Source: JBKBUF01 sp046290815 (lineage in GTDB: Bacteria > Bacteroidota > Bacteroidia > Cytophagales > Cytophagaceae). Taken from it: a DNA stretch of 64,000 nucleotides. Both the position numbers and the translations under genes were made by a program. This document shows, piece after piece, positions 25,638-33,779 of the stretch (the stretch's first letter is position 1; the number at the start of each line of letters is the position of its first letter). The DNA lies in NCBI GenBank assembly GCA_046290815.1, contig JBKBUF010000010.1, positions 91,160-155,159 on the forward strand, given 5' to 3'. The notes beneath the pieces were generated by a model, which was not told where the DNA came from, made no database searches, and saw only the letters and a program-made list of their open reading frames with translations.

Positions 25638-27617
25638 CTAGAAAAATATTTTAAGTTCGATGGTGCCTTCCTGTCCTCTAAATTCTTCACCAGGGAAGTT
25701 TTTATCTTTGAAGTTAAACCATCTTTGTCTGAAGAATACAGAAGTCTGTGCTGATAATGAAATGTCAAGTCCGAATCCATAACCTTCACCTTTCTGATTT
25801 CTTGGTCTTCCGTAGGGGCCTAGTTCGGTTTCATGGTTTCCTTTTATGTTTTCAAGTCCTCCGTATAATGCGAGTATTAATCTTTCATGAAGTTGATAAT
25901 AAAGTTCTAATTCCTGATAGTAACCTCTCAGATATGCTTTATTAGAAAATTCTGTTACTGCTGAAAAATGTTTTTGTACTGAATTGAACCTTCCCAGGTA
26001 GTTAATATAAAGGTCTCTTCCGAGGAATCTGTGTTTATATTTCAATTGGAAGTCCATTGAGTTGAAATTTCTTTTGTGTGCCGGTGCACCATTTGCAAGC
26101 GTATCAGTGACGGTAACAGTTTCAAATGCTCCACGGTAAAATGTTCTTACTCTCTGATTTGGTCCGAATCCGCCATCAAAAGGAAATGCCCATGGAATTC
26201 TCGACCACTGCAATGCATTAATTGCATGTCCGTAAGAGATCTGACCATTACGTGCTATCTGATCCATTTCTCTAGAAATCTGAATACCTGTATTCAGCTT
26301 GATTTTCCAGATTTTTACCTCCGTGTTGATAGCACCACCACGACGGTTATTTGCAAGGTCACCTACTGAATTTAGTGCTGCTCCGAATGGCGGTATCCCT
26401 TGTACTGTACCGGTATTAATGCCTAAAGAATTACTATATCCTGCAGTAACTTCTCTCAGGGAAGTATTGCTGAAGTTAGCGACGTTACTGGTAAAGTTTT
26501 TGCCAATTTGGAAATACCTAAGACTTAGTGGGACTAAAGTATATTTTTTAGGGATTTTTATGTCAGTAATAATACCTTCACTCCATCCTCTTTTATGATT
26601 CATGTCTTCATAGCCGCCCATACCTACCTCGCCGGCAATGATTATATCTTTTAAGTTGAATAAAAACTCACTGGTGTATATGTTCCACTGGGCATCAATT
26701 TTTCCATTGGAGTTGATGCTATCTACTCTATGGAAGGCATTGAAGGTATTAAGGCTTATTCTGTTGCCATTTTTTAAATCCTTACTAATTCTTGCACCAA
26801 GATTTCTGGAAGGCAAGGTATAATCTCTGAACTGGCTTACTGTAAGGATGCCTGCCGTCGCAGTATTGGGTGTTTGACCATAGAACAGATGAAGGGTTGT
26901 ATTAAATGGCATATTTGTTCCGGTTAACATAAAGCCTTTAAAAGGTCTTGTTCCGAAACGAATATCCTGACTTATGGCTCCTGTATAATAATATGCCGCA
27001 TACCTATCCTTTATATTACCTACCGGGTCCCATGGTCTTCTTTCAAACAGAGAATATCTGTGGAATCCTACGTTGTCACCAAAAGTAAAAGGGGATAAGC
27101 TGGTCCATTCAATACCACCGGCTACCAGAAAGAAGTTACCTAATTTTGTGTTTGCAGAACCCCTTAATACAGTTGAAAAGAATGGATTAACAGTAGGTTC
27201 TGTTTGTCCCGGGCCATGGTACATCAGAAATGGATTCATTAGCATGACCTCCGCGCCAAATGTTGTGGCAGGAGTAGGCTGTCCTCCAACATACAGAAAC
27301 AACATCGGATCAAGGTATACATCTCCGACACGCATAATCTTTTCAGTTCCAAGATTTCCGTAAGGCGTATGCATTTTTCTGCTCCAGAAGTAACCTCTGT
27401 AATATCCTCCCATATTGAGGCCACTTAAAAATTTGTTGAACAAATTCTCAGGTTCGGGATTACCATTACCTGGTGGTAGCTGTGAGGCAGCTAGCTGCCT
27501 TAAGTAGCTTGGCTTGCGCATCAGCAGGTTGTCGTCTGTACCTAAAGAATCCGGAGTGGAAAAAACAGGCAAGGCAAATCCGCAGGCCAGCATTGAAACA
27601 AGTAATTTTTTGATCAT
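25638..27617 (-). CDS. Large outer-membrane beta-barrel protein, hypothetical
   Basis: From the ATG at 27617 the 659-residue precursor has a signal peptide to about residue 20 and a short disordered segment. A long series of beta strands follows (FNTTLHLFYGQ, RISLNTFNAFHR, FQLKYKHRFLGRDLYINY), ending GTIELKIFF. The pattern resembles porin-like barrels of about 20 strands without a plug. It is the first gene of a leftward run; a 519-base upstream region contains the repeated GCAAT-type motifs described separately. Neighbouring GH16 and jelly-roll proteins suggest glucan use, but no family could be named. Confidence 0.65.
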   Translation of the reverse strand: MIKKLLVSMLACGFALPVFSTPDSLGTDDNLLMRKPSYLRQLAASQLPPGNGNPEPENLFNKFLSGLNMGGYYRGYFWSRKMHTPYGNLGTEKIMRVGDVYLDPMLFLYVGGQPTPATTFGAEVMLMNPFLMYHGPGQTEPTVNPFFSTVLRGSANTKLGNFFLVAGGIEWTSLSPFTFGDNVGFHRYSLFERRPWDPVGNIKDRYAAYYYTGAISQDIRFGTRPFKGFMLTGTNMPFNTTLHLFYGQTPNTATAGILTVSQFRDYTLPSRNLGARISKDLKNGNRISLNTFNAFHRVDSINSNGKIDAQWNIYTSEFLFNLKDIIIAGEVGMGGYEDMNHKRGWSEGIITDIKIPKKYTLVPLSLRYFQIGKNFTSNVANFSNTSLREVTAGYSNSLGINTGTVQGIPPFGAALNSVGDLANNRRGGAINTEVKIWKIKLNTGIQISREMDQIARNGQISYGHAINALQWSRIPWAFPFDGGFGPNQRVRTFYRGAFETVTVTDTLANGAPAHKRNFNSMDFQLKYKHRFLGRDLYINYLGRFNSVQKHFSAVTEFSNKAYLRGYYQELELYYQLHERLILALYGGLENIKGNHETELGPYGRPRNQKGEGYGFGLDISLSAQTSVFFRQRWFNFKDKNFPGEEFRGQEGTIELKIFF

Positions 27618-27773
27618 CAATTTTCCTTTAATTAAGGTGTTCTTTGTTTAGGTTGGGAATTTGGGTATTGTACGTTCCCGACACGCTTAAATGTTATAAA
27701 AAACTTATACAAAACAATACGTTTGTTTAAAAATTATCCACTTTTTTATACATGGCATGGCGGTGAAAGCGGT

Positions 27774-27860
27774 ATGTTTAGCGCTTAAATGGCAATGAAA
27801 AAAAAGGCCTAAAATCGCAATTGATAAACCTTTTATTGAAAAAATATTTTAAATCGCAAT
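27774..27860. promoter_or_regulatory. Repeated GCAAT-type motif upstream of the barrel operon
   Basis: AAATGGCAAT (27787-27796) and two exact AAATCGCAAT copies (27812-27821, 27851-27860) occur within 75 bases. The first copy sits in GCGCTTAAATGGCAAT, which recurs as GCGCTTAAAAAGCAAT at 31493-31508 upstream of the secreted-protein gene at 30317-31270. These may be binding sites of a shared regulator. Confidence 0.35.
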
Positions 27861-28045
27861 GATTTGAGAGGAGGTTTTAAAGTCAAATAATGTCCATGGG
27901 ATATTTGAGGTTAGATGTTGGATATTAGATTGATGGAGTCGTTTGTTCTACGTGGGAGGGCTGTTAAATTGCATCCATGGGCATCATGAGAAAAGCTCTC
28001 CAAGATTTATCTGTCTGAAGCCTAATACTAATCGATTTAAACACC

Positions 28046-28135
28046 TAAATTATTAATTCTAAAAATCTAAAAGCTAAACTTTAACTTCAACTTTAAACTT
28101 TCATCTTTAAAGTTTAAACTCTAAACTTCTAAAAT
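28046..28135. repeat. Degenerate heptamer array
   Basis: Units such as CTAAACT, TTAACTT, CTTTAAA and CTTTCAT run through about 90 bases, including a near-perfect inverted repeat between roughly 28090 and 28120. They sit between the GH16 terminator and the barrel-operon upstream region. Confidence 0.55.
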
Positions 28136-28136
28136 A

Positions 28137-28163
28137 GAAAAAGCCCGGCACGCCGGGCTTTTC
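28137..28163 (-). terminator. Terminator after the GH16 gene
   Basis: GAAAAAGCCCGG with a CACG loop and CCGGGCTTTTC form a GC-rich stem with a T-rich minus-strand flank, 43 bases after the GH16 stop. It is symmetrical and may stop both strands. Confidence 0.85.
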
Positions 28164-28205
28164 TATTAACTAACTATTATGAATAAAACTAAACTTATTG
28201 CTTAC

Positions 28206-29114
28206 TTATAACGACTTTCTCTGAAATACTCTTACATAATCAACCCACATATATTTAGGAAAGGTTGTTGACTCATCAGGAGGTCCTGGCCAGTTTCCTC
28301 CGATAGCCAGGTTAAGAATCATATGAAATCTCTGATCAAAAGGCCATGGATGTGGATCAAGGTCCGCAGGAGTTTTTTTGGAAAATAAAACATCATCAAG
28401 GTACCATCTGATTTCATTTTCATCCCACTCGACAGAGTAAACATGGAATTCATCAGCAAGAGTACCATTTACTTTTACATTGCCTCCTGTATGTTTATTG
28501 TTAGGCCATGGTGGACCATAATGCAATGTACCATAACAAGTAGCAGGTTCATGTCCCACCGACTCCATAATATCTATCTCTCCACTTTGAGGCCAGCCAC
28601 CATATACCCAATCGGTTGGAAGCATCCAGATAGCAGGCCATATACCTTGCTGAACAGGTGTTTTGGCTCTTATGTCAAACCTTCCGTATTTCCAGTCACC
28701 TTTGAACTTGGAGTTTAACCTGGCAGAGGTGAATAATTTTCCTTTGTAATTTTGTTGAATTCCTTTGATGACAAGAAACCCATCCTTGATGTAGCTGTTG
28801 GCCTTAGATGCTGTGTAGTATTGCAATTCATTGTTACCTCCTCCGTCACCATTTACTTCATGATTCCATTTTGTGGTATCAATATGCGGACCGGAAAATT
28901 CATCTTGCCAAACAAGATCCCAACCGTCTCTTTGTAATGTAGATTTGAATCCTGCATCGGCGGTGGTTACATCATCGATTTCAATCATGTCATCAGCAGA
29001 TTTATACAAATCATCCTGCTTAACGAGGGTTACCGAAGAGCAGTTACTCAGCATACTTGCTGCACCTGCAATGGTGAGTGATAGTAGGAGCTTTCTTAAA
29101 ATGGGTTTATTCAT
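28206..29114 (-). CDS. GH16 family beta-glucanase (laminarinase-like) lipoprotein
   Basis: The 302-residue precursor has a lipobox ending at C25 (LSNC) and a single GH16 catalytic domain starting WDLVWQDEFSG near 66. The catalytic motif GEIDIMES places nucleophile E179, D181 and acid/base E184. WPAIWMLP and DDVLFSKKTP are typical of endo-1,3(4)-beta-glucanases. The enzyme should cut beta-1,3 or mixed-linkage glucans at the cell surface or in the periplasm. It lies 16 bp after a gene with tandem glycan-binding-like domains and ends before a strong terminator. Exact substrate cannot be set from the sequence. Confidence 0.92.
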   Translation of the reverse strand: MNKPILRKLLLSLTIAGAASMLSNCSSVTLVKQDDLYKSADDMIEIDDVTTADAGFKSTLQRDGWDLVWQDEFSGPHIDTTKWNHEVNGDGGGNNELQYYTASKANSYIKDGFLVIKGIQQNYKGKLFTSARLNSKFKGDWKYGRFDIRAKTPVQQGIWPAIWMLPTDWVYGGWPQSGEIDIMESVGHEPATCYGTLHYGPPWPNNKHTGGNVKVNGTLADEFHVYSVEWDENEIRWYLDDVLFSKKTPADLDPHPWPFDQRFHMILNLAIGGNWPGPPDESTTFPKYMWVDYVRVFQRKSL

Positions 29115-29130
29115 ATTATTTGTAAGAAAA

Positions 29131-30237
29131 TTATTTCGGTTGTTTCTTTATGTATCTGATTTCATCAAGATAAAATGTGCCTTCTGTTAATACCATATAT
29201 AAAACGGTATTTACTCTTTTTTTATCTACACCCTTTAAATTGATTGTATATTTTCTCCATTTAGGTCCTACCTCTATGAAGCTATCATATTTTTTCTCTT
29301 CAAAAACACCCCCGGCTCCCATTCCGATTTCAGAAATCAGATACGTTTCTTTGTCTGTTCTTGCAAAAAATTCAAGTCGATCATATTCGCTCAGATCAGG
29401 CAGATTTGTAGCAGGTGTAATGGATTCATTCCATGCAGAGGCGTACTGAATGTGTATTCCTCTCCAGGTTTCAACTCCTTTTGCCACGGTTACTTTAATG
29501 CATTTTGGTCCTATGTAGCAGTTTTCCCTCCAGTTGTCATCTATTGTAAGACTCTTTCCATTTTTCTCACCCATCATACCGCTAGGTACCCCATTGTCAA
29601 ATTTATCGGAATAAACATAAAATGAATTAGGGTCAAGAGCTTCAGATCTTGATCCGTACACTATGTCAGTAGTTTCTTTTTTAAATTCAGGTCCGGCATA
29701 ATATATTTCATCAAAAAATACATTGCCTGCACCTTCGAAGACTATTAAAAATAATCCGTTTACCCTTGATCTGTCTTCACCTCCGGGTAGCTCAAAAACA
29801 AATCTTTTCCATTCTGTTGTCAATGGTATTTTACCTTCATCTTTGTTCCCTTCTTTGCCTTCACCCATCCCAAGTTTTGCAATAGTATAATTTTTATCAG
29901 ATCTCGCATGAAATACAAGATATCTGTAAGGAGTTAAATTGGCCAGTTCTTTATCTGCCGGCACTCCTTCTTTCCATGTTCCGCCTTCCTGGATGAAAAC
30001 ACCACACCATGCTTCGGCTCCTGTCGCTGAAACATTAAGACAAAATTTTCCTTTCAAAGGATTTTCTGTTGAATTGGGATTTATGTCAAGACTGCTTCCT
30101 CCAGCGGCTCCCATTCTTCCGGATGGTGCTCCTCTATCTATCTGATCAGAATAAATGTAAAGATTATCCTGGGCAAGTAGGGGAGATGAAAAAAACAAGG
30201 CAGAAAAAATGATGGATTTTATTTTATTTAGAATCAT
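29131..30237 (-). CDS. Secreted protein with two tandem jelly-roll-like repeats
   Basis: The 368-residue precursor has a signal peptide ending SSPLLAQ, then two homologous halves. LYIYSDQIDRGAPSGRMG near 25 matches FYVYSDKFDNGVPSGMMG near 205, and VFFDEIYYAG near 175 matches TFYLDEIRYIKK at the end. Each half resembles a CBM-type beta sandwich. There is no lipobox and no T9SS domain. It lies directly upstream of the GH16 gene in the same orientation, so a glycan-binding helper for that enzyme is the natural guess. No named CBM family was recognised. Confidence 0.65.
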   Translation of the reverse strand: MILNKIKSIIFSALFFSSPLLAQDNLYIYSDQIDRGAPSGRMGAAGGSSLDINPNSTENPLKGKFCLNVSATGAEAWCGVFIQEGGTWKEGVPADKELANLTPYRYLVFHARSDKNYTIAKLGMGEGKEGNKDEGKIPLTTEWKRFVFELPGGEDRSRVNGLFLIVFEGAGNVFFDEIYYAGPEFKKETTDIVYGSRSEALDPNSFYVYSDKFDNGVPSGMMGEKNGKSLTIDDNWRENCYIGPKCIKVTVAKGVETWRGIHIQYASAWNESITPATNLPDLSEYDRLEFFARTDKETYLISEIGMGAGGVFEEKKYDSFIEVGPKWRKYTINLKGVDKKRVNTVLYMVLTEGTFYLDEIRYIKKQPK

Positions 30238-30263
30238 AAAATATTAGTGGTGTTTCTTGTTAA

Positions 30264-30296
30264 TCAAAGTCAGCAATTAGATATTGCTGACTTTGA
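30264..30296. other. 14-bp perfect hairpin between co-directional genes
   Basis: TCAAAGTCAGCAAT at 30264-30277 pairs with 30283-30296 across a 5-base loop. No T run follows on either strand, so it is not a classical terminator. It may stabilise the upstream mRNA or attenuate read-through from the gene at 30317-31270 into the next gene. Confidence 0.5.
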
Positions 30297-30316
30297 ATTA
30301 GGTTATTATTATTAGT

Positions 30317-31270
30317 TTATTTAACCATCAAAAGTTGAGCTTTAGCAGCTTCACCGTTGATGAAATAATTTACAGAATACATTCCTTTATTTAATGCAGA
30401 TACATCAAAGCTTGATGTGTTATTTCCTGCTGTCATATTTCCTTCAAATACAACGGCTGCTTCTTTTCCTGCAAGGTCAGTAATAATTACTTTTACTGTT
30501 GATACTTCTTTAAGGTTAAGATCAAAAGAAGCTGAACCTGTAGCAGGATTAGGATAAAGGTTGGAAGAAGCTATGTAAGATGCTGCTTTATTAGTTGAAA
30601 GAACCGGAGCGCTTCCGATTGATAAATTTCTTGCGAAAAGTTCACCTGTAAGAGGAGTTGAACCAGAGTAGATAAATGAAAGTTGGAAAATTTCATCAAT
30701 CAATGCAGCATCAACACCAGAAGTTGAAAAATCTACTGTATATGCATGCCACTGATTGTCACCTAAAATATTCAATTTTGGAACATTTGATGTAATAATA
30801 GGAGGCCAGTAATCTTTAGTAAAAAAGTTAACATCAACCTGAAATGCCATGTCCGATTTAAAATACACAGTTAATTTTCTGTGGTCAGGATTTGATAAAT
30901 CGAACACCTTAGTATTGTCAGCTAAATTAAAACTAAAGGAAGGATTTGCTGCACCGCAAGTTCCGAAGTTTTGATATCCGGGTTGTACCTGAGAGAAAAC
31001 ATATTTAATTTGGTTGGTGCCAGCTTCTCCATCTGCTGGTCCTTGGTATGAATGTTCTCCCTTTCCTCCTAAATATGCAGGGGAGAATTGTGTACACTGA
31101 TCGTCTGAGTTTAATGGAGTATAACTTCCCCAACTTCCATTTGAATGAGCTGCAATATTTCCCGTCCAGTTTAAACCTGTAGGTGTTCCGGTAGCAGGGT
31201 GATACGTTACTTGTGCAGACAATTGGGCTGCAAAAATGACTGCTGAAATAGATAGTAATAATTTTTTCAT
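30317..31270 (-). CDS. T9SS-exported protein with C-terminal sorting domain
   Basis: The 317-residue precursor has a signal peptide ending AAQLSAQ. A beta-sandwich of about 200 residues follows (WHAYTVDFSTSGVDAALIDE, FQLSFIYSGS), with a type A T9SS C-terminal domain from about residue 236 (LYPNPATGSASFDL, VKVIITDLAGKE, LNKGMYSVNYF). It should cross the outer membrane by the type IX system and be attached or released at the surface. It heads a leftward set with the tandem-repeat protein and the GH16 enzyme. The sandwich resembles a carbohydrate-binding module, but no family was recognised. Confidence 0.8.
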   Translation of the reverse strand: MKKLLLSISAVIFAAQLSAQVTYHPATGTPTGLNWTGNIAAHSNGSWGSYTPLNSDDQCTQFSPAYLGGKGEHSYQGPADGEAGTNQIKYVFSQVQPGYQNFGTCGAANPSFSFNLADNTKVFDLSNPDHRKLTVYFKSDMAFQVDVNFFTKDYWPPIITSNVPKLNILGDNQWHAYTVDFSTSGVDAALIDEIFQLSFIYSGSTPLTGELFARNLSIGSAPVLSTNKAASYIASSNLYPNPATGSASFDLNLKEVSTVKVIITDLAGKEAAVVFEGNMTAGNNTSSFDVSALNKGMYSVNYFINGEAAKAQLLMVK

Positions 31271-31412
31271 TTGATTAACTAATTAATGGTTTTAAAATAA
31301 TTGCTTGTGGTTTGTATATGGTCTAATATTAATACCCCAATTTTTAAAAGCAAGAATTTTAAAACAAATCAACAATATAAGTGATTGATTTTTAATTGTT
31401 TAAGCGGTTGGT

Positions 31413-31512
31413 TATGCGTTTAAAAAGCACTATTAACAGCTTGATTTTTTTGTTCTTACAGCATATACGTGTTATTTATGCCTATGCTGTTTGCGCTTAA
31501 AAAGCAATCAAA
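31413..31512. promoter_or_regulatory. GCGCTTAAA-type motif pair upstream of the secreted-protein gene
   Basis: GCGTTTAAAAAGCACT (31415-31430) and GCGCTTAAAAAGCAAT (31493-31508) lie about 145 and 225 bases upstream of the start at 31270. The second matches GCGCTTAAATGGCAAT upstream of the barrel operon at 14 of 16 positions. Confidence 0.35.
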
Positions 31513-31564
31513 GGTAAATACGGGATTTTTTGAAATTGGATGGTTAAATTGGAAAAATATGCCC

Positions 31565-33445
31565 TTATTCGTTTTTGGGATCCAGTACCAGCAATGCCCA
31601 GCCATCAGCATCATTTGTTGCTTCAACCGGGTTTTTCTTACGTTCTTTCATGGCTTCAATTACCTTTTTGCTAAAGGTCCAACAGGTGCTTTGCCTTAGC
31701 TGAAGTATTTGTGAAAGCTCCAGGGAGGTGATTTTACCTTTATTTGCATAAACAAGGAAAAGCATATAAAAAGCCTTGGTAATTGGAAACTTCAGGCGAT
31801 GGAATATAGTGAACGCAGTCGCAGATTCATCGTAACGGCATTTAGTACAACGTCTTGAGAAAATGTCCTTACCCTGACACCATTTGCTATTGTTACATTT
31901 CTTGCATTTGTAGCCATTGTCCCATTTCAACTCCTCCAAATACCGCAGGCAGCTGTTTTTGTCAGGAAAGATTTTACTGAATTCATTAAAATCCACATCC
32001 TTCATCAAGACCCTGGCTTTAACCAATTCTTTTACATTGGATTGAAGCTTTCTATTGTCTGCATCCAGCAACAAATTCATTCTGGTGATTTCTTCTGCTT
32101 GCTGTTTCAGTTTTTCATTCATTTGCTGCAGTTCTTCATTCATTGAATGAATTTCCTTGGTTCTTTCTGCAACTTTTATTTCTAACTCTCTATTAACCTT
32201 GTCTTTAAGCTTTTCATTTACCTGAAGCTGCTCTATAATTTTCTTATGAGCTTCTTCTTTTTCATTTTTAATAATCTTAATCCGGTCAGCGAGTGCGAAA
32301 GAAAGGATTACAATTTCAAATACTAACCCAATATTGAATGAATACACAGTAAATAAGTCATCCCAGTGAATTAATCCACTCATTCTGAATATTAAAAAGA
32401 TAATACTGATAAACATGAAGGAATAACCTAATACATAATAACGTGCTTGTCTGTATCCTTTTCTCAGGCACTGAATGGATGCAAGGTAAATAATAGCAAA
32501 TGGTACCAGATATATCGGAAGATCCCAATTTACCTTGAAGAAGGACTTATCAAGCAGGAAGAATATAGTATAGCCTATAATTACATAATTCAAAATCTGG
32601 TTGATTTTGGGAAGGTTAGATCTTAATTCAAGGAAGGCTTTACTATAAATTGTAAACGGTATCATTAAAATAAGAGGTGAGAAAATGGAGATAAACCTGT
32701 TGAATTCGGGGAATTCCGGCCAAAGGTATTGAAAGCCAAGTCCATCTTCAGCAAGAGAGATGATCGCACAGCATATAACATAAATAACATAAAGCAGATA
32801 TAATCTTTCTTTCATGGAGAAGTAAACCAGAAGATTATAAATAGCCATAATCCCTAAGATTCCATAAAACATGCCTAGCAGATAATACTCGTTGAGAGAA
32901 TAAAAAGCAAAATAGTTTGTAGACCTTATTTTAAGCAGAAAAGGATTGTGGATTCTTGAAGAGACGCGTATATAAAATGTCCTTAAGTTGGTATCTACAG
33001 GAATATTAAAGATGAAATTTTTATGAGGATAATCTCTGAAACGGAAAGGTGAGGCATAACCAGCCTGTTGCATCTTGAATTTCCCTGAATTAAGGTCTTT
33101 TACATATAATTCAAATTTATCTATATGCGGGTCCATGTTTTCAAGAACCCAAGGTTTGTCCATCATAGAATCAGCTTTTATTGAAAACCTGATCCAGTAA
33201 GCGGACTCTGTATTTTTGATATATGCAAAGGATGAGCTGCTGCTGTGAGGAATAAACCTATCATGATTCTCAGCAGAGGAAACTTCATAGATAGAAAGGT
33301 TACGACCGGGGTCTTCTAAAATTTGTAAATAACCACCCAAAAGAAAATTGTCATCCTTATCTGCTCTGATTGTGAGGGTGTCACCTGCATAAACGGAAAT
33401 GACGGATAAAAGAAAATAAATTAATAGTGGTAATTTTTGTTTCAT
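31565..33445 (-). CDS. 7TM-DISM sensor with transposase-derived zinc-ribbon tail
   Basis: The 626-residue protein has a signal peptide ending VISVYAG and a 7TMR-DISMED2-like extracellular domain to ~165 (ESAYWIRFSIKAD). Seven membrane helices follow from ~175 to ~390, then a coiled coil ~395-480 with EKLKDKVNRELEIKVAERTKEI. The C-terminal ~140 residues resemble the N-terminal region of IS1595-family transposases: a zinc ribbon with C514, C517, C533 and C536, then AFTIFHRLKFPITKAFYMLF and a helix-turn-helix-like LELSQILQLRQSTCW. No DDE domain follows. I infer a membrane-bound regulator with a DNA-binding output domain. A paralogue of the same layout lies at 36875-38725. It is divergent from a T9SS-exported protein gene. 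Confidence 0.8.
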   Translation of the reverse strand: MKQKLPLLIYFLLSVISVYAGDTLTIRADKDDNFLLGGYLQILEDPGRNLSIYEVSSAENHDRFIPHSSSSSFAYIKNTESAYWIRFSIKADSMMDKPWVLENMDPHIDKFELYVKDLNSGKFKMQQAGYASPFRFRDYPHKNFIFNIPVDTNLRTFYIRVSSRIHNPFLLKIRSTNYFAFYSLNEYYLLGMFYGILGIMAIYNLLVYFSMKERLYLLYVIYVICCAIISLAEDGLGFQYLWPEFPEFNRFISIFSPLILMIPFTIYSKAFLELRSNLPKINQILNYVIIGYTIFFLLDKSFFKVNWDLPIYLVPFAIIYLASIQCLRKGYRQARYYVLGYSFMFISIIFLIFRMSGLIHWDDLFTVYSFNIGLVFEIVILSFALADRIKIIKNEKEEAHKKIIEQLQVNEKLKDKVNRELEIKVAERTKEIHSMNEELQQMNEKLKQQAEEITRMNLLLDADNRKLQSNVKELVKARVLMKDVDFNEFSKIFPDKNSCLRYLEELKWDNGYKCKKCNNSKWCQGKDIFSRRCTKCRYDESATAFTIFHRLKFPITKAFYMLFLVYANKGKITSLELSQILQLRQSTCWTFSKKVIEAMKERKKNPVEATNDADGWALLVLDPKNE

Positions 33446-33779
33446 TTTAAATGGACCAATCAGCTAAGAGCAGGAACAACTTTATCTAATCTAACGGTGT
33501 AGTTTATAAATATTTTACAAGATTTTCCGGCTGAAATTAAATTTTCTTCTTTGATAATGCAAATCACCAGACTGGTTCATGCCCATCAATTCAGTTAGTA
33601 CGGAGGTTTCGCTAAGTTGTTTTCTGTCCTTTATTCATTTGAAAATTCATTCACAAATTTTTGAGTTGAATCTCAAAGAAAATAGATACTTTCTAATTAT
33701 TCCATATCCCCCTGCTTGGGTTAAATAAACCAACTATCAAATTCTGCGTTATACATTTTGTAACCATCCTCTAAAAAAT
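33446..33779. promoter_or_regulatory. Divergent upstream region between the sensor and an exported protein
   Basis: This 334-base gap separates the two divergent start codons and must hold both promoters. It contains the inverted repeat TTTGAG-TTGAAT-CTCAAA at 33660-33677. TTGGGTTAAATAAACCAA at 33716-33733 is symmetric at 16 of 18 positions and lies 47 bases before the start at 33780. No exact TAnnTTTG was found. Confidence 0.4.

Larger units (their letters stand above)
27618..28136. other. 519-base non-coding upstream region
   Basis: The upstream region of the barrel operon holds no convincing gene. It contains the repeated GCAAT-type motif (27774-27860), four heptamers GTTAGAT, GTTGGAT, ATTAGAT, TGATGGA at 27910-27937, and an AT-rich array of CTTTAAA-like units at 28046-28135 beside the GH16 terminator. 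Confidence 0.6.

Noticed and set aside
26076..26598. Plus-strand open frames opposite the large barrel gene
   Set aside because: They overlap completely with a convincing long coding region and show no domain.
23886..27617. SusC/SusD-type utilisation locus
   Set aside because: The two barrel proteins lack plug domains and TonB boxes, and the lipoprotein shows no SusD-like helical TPR fold.
31565..32000. Chance insertion of an IS1595 fragment into a sensor gene
   Set aside because: The paralogue at 36875-38725 has the same fusion point, coiled-coil linker and cysteine spacing, so the fusion predates the duplication.
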